Assembly: GCF_028867935.1 (NCBI RefSeq)
Contig: NZ_JAPQNS010000004.1
Coordinates: 310,001 to 374,000, forward strand
Source: Flavobacterium sp. SUN052
GTDB taxonomy: Bacteria > Bacteroidota > Bacteroidia > Flavobacteriales > Flavobacteriaceae
Direction: 5' to 3'
DNA: 64,000 bases
Part shown: positions 61,161 to 64,000 of the stretch, in pieces
Position numbering within the stretch: the first letter of the stretch is position 1
Layout of the letters: each line of letters opens with the position of its first letter
Program-made: the position numbers and the translations under genes
The notes under the pieces: generated by a model
What the model was told of the DNA's origin: nothing
Seen by the model: the letters and a program-made list of their open reading frames with translations, nothing else
Database searches by the model: none

Positions 61161-61168
61161 TAATTTTG
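61161..61168 (+). promoter_or_regulatory. -7 promoter element of the PDH E2 gene
   Basis: TAATTTTG at 61161-61168 matches TAnnTTTG exactly. The start codon is 70 bases downstream. No clear -33 TTG is found. Confidence 0.4.
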
Positions 61169-61238
61169 ACCGCAGATACGTATACTCCCATTACCCCAAC
61201 CAATTTAAGGGTAATCCAATCCGATATAAAACCTGACT

Positions 61239-62939
61239 ATGGCTGAATTAATCCGAATGCCCAAAATGAGCGACACCATGACCGAAGGAGTCATCGCGGA
61301 GTGGCATAAAAAGGTGGGCGATAAAGTGAAATCGGGCGATGTGCTGGCCGAAGTCGAGACCGACAAGGCGACCATGGATCTCGAATCATACGAAGAAGGT
61401 ACGCTGTTGTACATCGGCGTTGAAAAAGGGGCATCGGTGCCTGTCGATGGTGTTCTGGCCATAATTGGTGCCGAAGGCGAAGACTATAAAGCCCTGCTCG
61501 ACGGTGGTGCAGATGCTGCGCCAGCTCCTGAAGCTGCCGCGACAAAGGCTGAAGTTGCTCCGGCTGGGGATATTAAGAAAGATCAGGTAAACACGAACAT
61601 GCCTGATCAGAATACCGTTTCGTCGGCACCAGCCGAAAACGTAAATGCTTCCGTAATTCGGATGCCTAAAATGTCGGATACAATGACCGAAGGGGTTATT
61701 GTGGCTTGGCACAAGAAAGAAGGAGATACCGTAAAATCGGGTGATGTGTTGGCCGAAGTCGAAACTGACAAGGCTACCATGGATCTCGAAGCCTACGAAG
61801 AAGGTACGCTGCTGTACATCGGCGTTAAAGAAGGTGATTCAGTTGCGGTAGATGCCGTGATCGCTGTTGTGGGTGAAAAAGGAGCCAACTTCAAAGTACT
61901 AATTGAAGGCGGTGGCACAGCCGCTCCTGCTCCGGCACAACCCGCTGCTGAGGCTGCTCCTGCTGCTCAGCCAGCCGCGCCAGCAACCAATGGACAAGCT
62001 GCTCCAGCCGATAATGGTCGTGTGAAAGCGTCGCCTTTGGCCAAAGCCATTGCCGAGGAACGTGGTATCGACATCCGGCAGGTGCATGGTACTGGGCCCG
62101 AAGGTCGTGTGGTTAAAGCTGATGTAGAGTCGTTTGCTCCTGGAACAGCGCCTGCGTCGAAACCAGCAGCGCCACAGCCTGCTGCTGCACCAGCGCCCGC
62201 TCCGGCAAAAGAAGCAACTCCTGCGCCTGCCGCTCAGCCAGCCGCACCAGCACCAGCAGGCGAGTTCGAAGACTTGCCAATTAGCCAGATGCGCAAAACG
62301 ATTGCCCGTCGGTTGAGCGAAAGTCTGTTTACGGCTCCGCACTTCTACCTGACCATGGAAATAAACATGGACAAGGCAATGGCGTTGCGTGGACAGGTCA
62401 ATGGCCTGAGCCCGGTGAAAATTTCATTCAACGATTTTGTAATCAAAGCGGCTGCGTTGTCGCTGAAACAACACCCCGATGTGAACTCATCGTGGCTCGG
62501 CGACAAAATCAGAAAGTACAAATACGTCAACATTGGCGTGGCTGTAGCCATTCCTGATGGCCTGCTGGTACCGGTAGTTCGCAATGCCGATCAGAAAACA
62601 CTTTCGACTATTGCCTCTGAGGTGAAAGATCTGGCTGGTAAAGCCAAAGACAAAAAGCTCCAACCCAAAGATTGGGAAGGTAGCACGTTCTCGATCTCGA
62701 ACCTCGGTATGTTCGGCATCGATGAGTTTACCGCCATTATTAACCCACCCGATTCGTGTATCATGGCCGTGGGAGCTATTAAGGAGTCGGTGAAGTTTGT
62801 TGATGGTGTAGCCCAGCCAACCAACGTGATGAAGGTAACGCTCTCGTGCGATCACCGGTCAGTCGATGGAGCCGTAGGGTCAGCATTCCTGCAAACGTTT
62901 AAGCAATTGCTCGAAGATCCAATGCGGATGTTAGTATAA
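61239..62939 (+). CDS. pdhC: Pyruvate dehydrogenase complex dihydrolipoamide acetyltransferase (E2) with two lipoyl domains
   Basis: E2 transfers acetyl groups from E1 to CoA. The 566-residue protein has two near-identical lipoyl domains (residues 1-90 and about 138-228), each with the lipoylation motif EVETDKATMDLE. Ala/Pro-rich linkers join them to the peripheral-subunit-binding domain (SPLAKAIAEERGIDIRQVHG, about residues 265-284). The catalytic core ends with DHRSVDGAVGSAFLQTF, holding the catalytic His and Asp. E1 and E3 genes are not adjacent. The lipoyl domains look like an internal duplication. A terminator follows. Confidence 0.94.
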   Translation: MAELIRMPKMSDTMTEGVIAEWHKKVGDKVKSGDVLAEVETDKATMDLESYEEGTLLYIGVEKGASVPVDGVLAIIGAEGEDYKALLDGGADAAPAPEAAATKAEVAPAGDIKKDQVNTNMPDQNTVSSAPAENVNASVIRMPKMSDTMTEGVIVAWHKKEGDTVKSGDVLAEVETDKATMDLEAYEEGTLLYIGVKEGDSVAVDAVIAVVGEKGANFKVLIEGGGTAAPAPAQPAAEAAPAAQPAAPATNGQAAPADNGRVKASPLAKAIAEERGIDIRQVHGTGPEGRVVKADVESFAPGTAPASKPAAPQPAAAPAPAPAKEATPAPAAQPAAPAPAGEFEDLPISQMRKTIARRLSESLFTAPHFYLTMEINMDKAMALRGQVNGLSPVKISFNDFVIKAAALSLKQHPDVNSSWLGDKIRKYKYVNIGVAVAIPDGLLVPVVRNADQKTLSTIASEVKDLAGKAKDKKLQPKDWEGSTFSISNLGMFGIDEFTAIINPPDSCIMAVGAIKESVKFVDGVAQPTNVMKVTLSCDHRSVDGAVGSAFLQTFKQLLEDPMRMLV

Positions 62940-62966
62940 GCCGGCCGGGGGACCTGCCAGCACATC

Positions 62967-62995
62967 AACGGCAAAGTCGCATAGACTTTGCCGTT
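62967..62995 (+). terminator. Intrinsic terminator of the PDH E2 gene
   Basis: The arms 62967-62978 and 62984-62995 (AACGGCAAAGTC and complement) form a perfect 12-bp stem with a 5-base loop and a T tract. Confidence 0.9.
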
Positions 62996-63026
62996 TTTTG
63001 TTGCCTTTTTTCTACCTTGTTAGTCT

Positions 63027-63926
63027 ATGAAACGTCCAGCCCTTATACTAATCCTTCTGTTAGCTACAAGCCACTTTTCAATTCTATTGGCTCAAACAGA
63101 CTCACTCTCGGCAGGCGATACAATTTCATTAACACGGCAACGATTTCTGCTTAGTTCCAGACGAACGTATCGATACAATCTGGCAAGTGGATTATTGGCG
63201 AGGCAGTTGTTACCGCTCTTAAAACAGTCAACAGACGAAGAAGTTCATACCTATATTCAGAAGTATAGACGCCAACGGACCCTTTCAGGAGTTACGTCAC
63301 TTTTGCCCTTCCCATTGCTGATCAGCGGTCTTCTCATCAGTCCGCGAAGCTCGGAAGTAGGGGGCGCATTGACCCTCACTAGCGTAGTAATGTCGTTTAT
63401 CCCTCCGTTTTTTCGCGTGGAGCATAACATGGAGCGGGCTGTTCAGAGTCACAATCTTTCCATTCGTACGCAATCCGGCGACTACTACCGCCCAATGTTT
63501 GACCTACGCCCAAAATCAGAGCGCCTTACGCTAGCCGATACCATACGTATAAGAGGCAATTTTCTCCAACCAAAATTCTTGTACCGTGGCCTTCGTGTTG
63601 ACCCAGCTACTAATCTCAACACGGCGTTCGAGTACCTCAATAGCGGACGCATAAGTGGTAATATTCGTTACGTTAGAACCGTTCGGACGGTGGCGGGCTA
63701 CGTATCTGGTTTTGCATTTGGCGTCCTGAGCGCCACCTTGTTATCCTACGCAGTGCGCAATGCAACAGGATCTTATCCACTCAATAAGGGTATTATTTAT
63801 CCGGCTTTGGGTACTATCGGTGTAACCGTTTTAGCCAGCTGGCATGCGAACCAGGTACAGTTGGGAACCATGAAGGAGTATAACCTGAAAATAAAGGAGC
63901 GGGCAGATAGGAGAGAGGAGCCATAG
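63027..63926 (+). CDS. Hypothetical exported/membrane protein
   Basis: The 299-residue protein starts with a signal peptide (ALILILLLATSHFSILLAQ). Two hydrophobic segments follow (about residues 90-108, SGVTSLLPFPLLISGLLI, and about 112-130), with another pair near residues 225-270 (TVAGYVSGFAFGVLSATLLS, GIIYPALGTIGVTVLAS). It is basic overall with no recognised motif. It may belong to a lineage-specific family. It lies before hslV on the same strand. Confidence 0.6.
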   Translation: MKRPALILILLLATSHFSILLAQTDSLSAGDTISLTRQRFLLSSRRTYRYNLASGLLARQLLPLLKQSTDEEVHTYIQKYRRQRTLSGVTSLLPFPLLISGLLISPRSSEVGGALTLTSVVMSFIPPFFRVEHNMERAVQSHNLSIRTQSGDYYRPMFDLRPKSERLTLADTIRIRGNFLQPKFLYRGLRVDPATNLNTAFEYLNSGRISGNIRYVRTVRTVAGYVSGFAFGVLSATLLSYAVRNATGSYPLNKGIIYPALGTIGVTVLASWHANQVQLGTMKEYNLKIKERADRREEP

Positions 63927-63962
63927 GAACCAACCAGCGCTCAAATCTGTAATTTGTACACG

Positions 63963-64000
63963 ATGCAAGAGAAAATTCACGCTACAACCGTTATCGGAAT
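63963..64000 (+). CDS. hslV: Start of ATP-dependent protease subunit HslV (partial)
   Basis: The last 38 bases encode MQEKIHATTVIG, matching the N-terminus of HslV. The mature peptidase begins at the Thr in TTV, which provides the catalytic N-terminal threonine after processing. The rest lies outside the window, so the call rests on this short stretch. Confidence 0.65.
   Translation, partial: MQEKIHATTVIG

Noticed and set aside
1..64000. tRNA, rRNA, prophage or CRISPR loci
   Set aside because: Reading both strands I saw no cloverleaf tRNA pattern, rRNA sequence, phage structural gene, or cas gene. Absence is judged by eye, not by a covariance search.

Overview
The window looks like chromosomal DNA of a Cytophagales bacterium (Bacteroidota), most like Spirosoma or a close relative. 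The evidence is: Bacteroidota -7 promoter elements (TAnnTTTG) before several genes; an rng / 29-residue ribosomal protein / HU / mutY / ssb / gldE neighbourhood; a long-form (630 aa) amidophosphoribosyltransferase; an exosortase N system; and many small lipoproteins and outer-membrane barrels. The species assignment is inference. I saw no rRNA, tRNA or CRISPR array.

Layout. 1-6.2 kb: end of an RND pump, a lipoprotein, the PurF-like enzyme, a DUF4136/outer-membrane barrel pair, a lipoprotein and ilvE. 6.4-19.4 kb: mostly housekeeping, with a PhyH oxygenase, gldE-ssb-mutY facing HU, a TPR protein, the 29-aa ribosomal protein, RNase G, primase DnaG, a vanadium-haloperoxidase-type PAP2 lipoprotein and HPF. 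19.6-26.6 kb: accessory, with a TauE/SafE permease, a compact IS200-type element flanked by short hairpins, a Uma2 nuclease, a GH43 enzyme, a GNAT, an NTF2-like protein, an AraC regulator and a bestrophin. 26.7-33.8 kb: a five-gene tripartite ABC exporter operon, then a MarR gene with an operator-like dyad and an MFS transporter broken by a -1 frameshift. 33.8-36.4 kb: a small overlapping two-gene unit, a zincin lipoprotein, darcynin and an outer-membrane protein. 36.4-42.7 kb: exosortase N with its dedicated VIT-domain substrate, a winged-helix regulator/membrane protein pair, diacylglycerol kinase and DUF1361. 42.7-48.8 kb: small metabolic genes, YegP, and a LytTR regulator followed by an erythromycin-esterase-like gene. 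48.8-64 kb: antiporter, carotenoid desaturase, a basic-tailed small protein, a propeller lipoprotein, an S9 peptidase, aspS, a beta-helix surface protein, PDH E2, a membrane protein and the start of hslV.

Three things stand out beyond ordinary annotation. (1) The exosortase N locus: the sorting enzyme carries an EpsI-like C-terminal region, and its substrate gene shares a palindrome (TACTTTG-N5-CAAAGTA) with a DUF1361 gene on the other side of a winged-helix regulator gene. (2) Many intergenic spaces hold long perfect or imperfect palindromes, several made of iterated short words. In three places these words run into coding sequence: the adaptor signal peptide, the diacylglycerol kinase C-terminus and the desaturase C-terminus. 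(3) The LytTR regulator starts inside a 22-bp palindrome and is followed by direct repeats about 20 bp apart before its neighbour, a plausible LytTR regulatory site.
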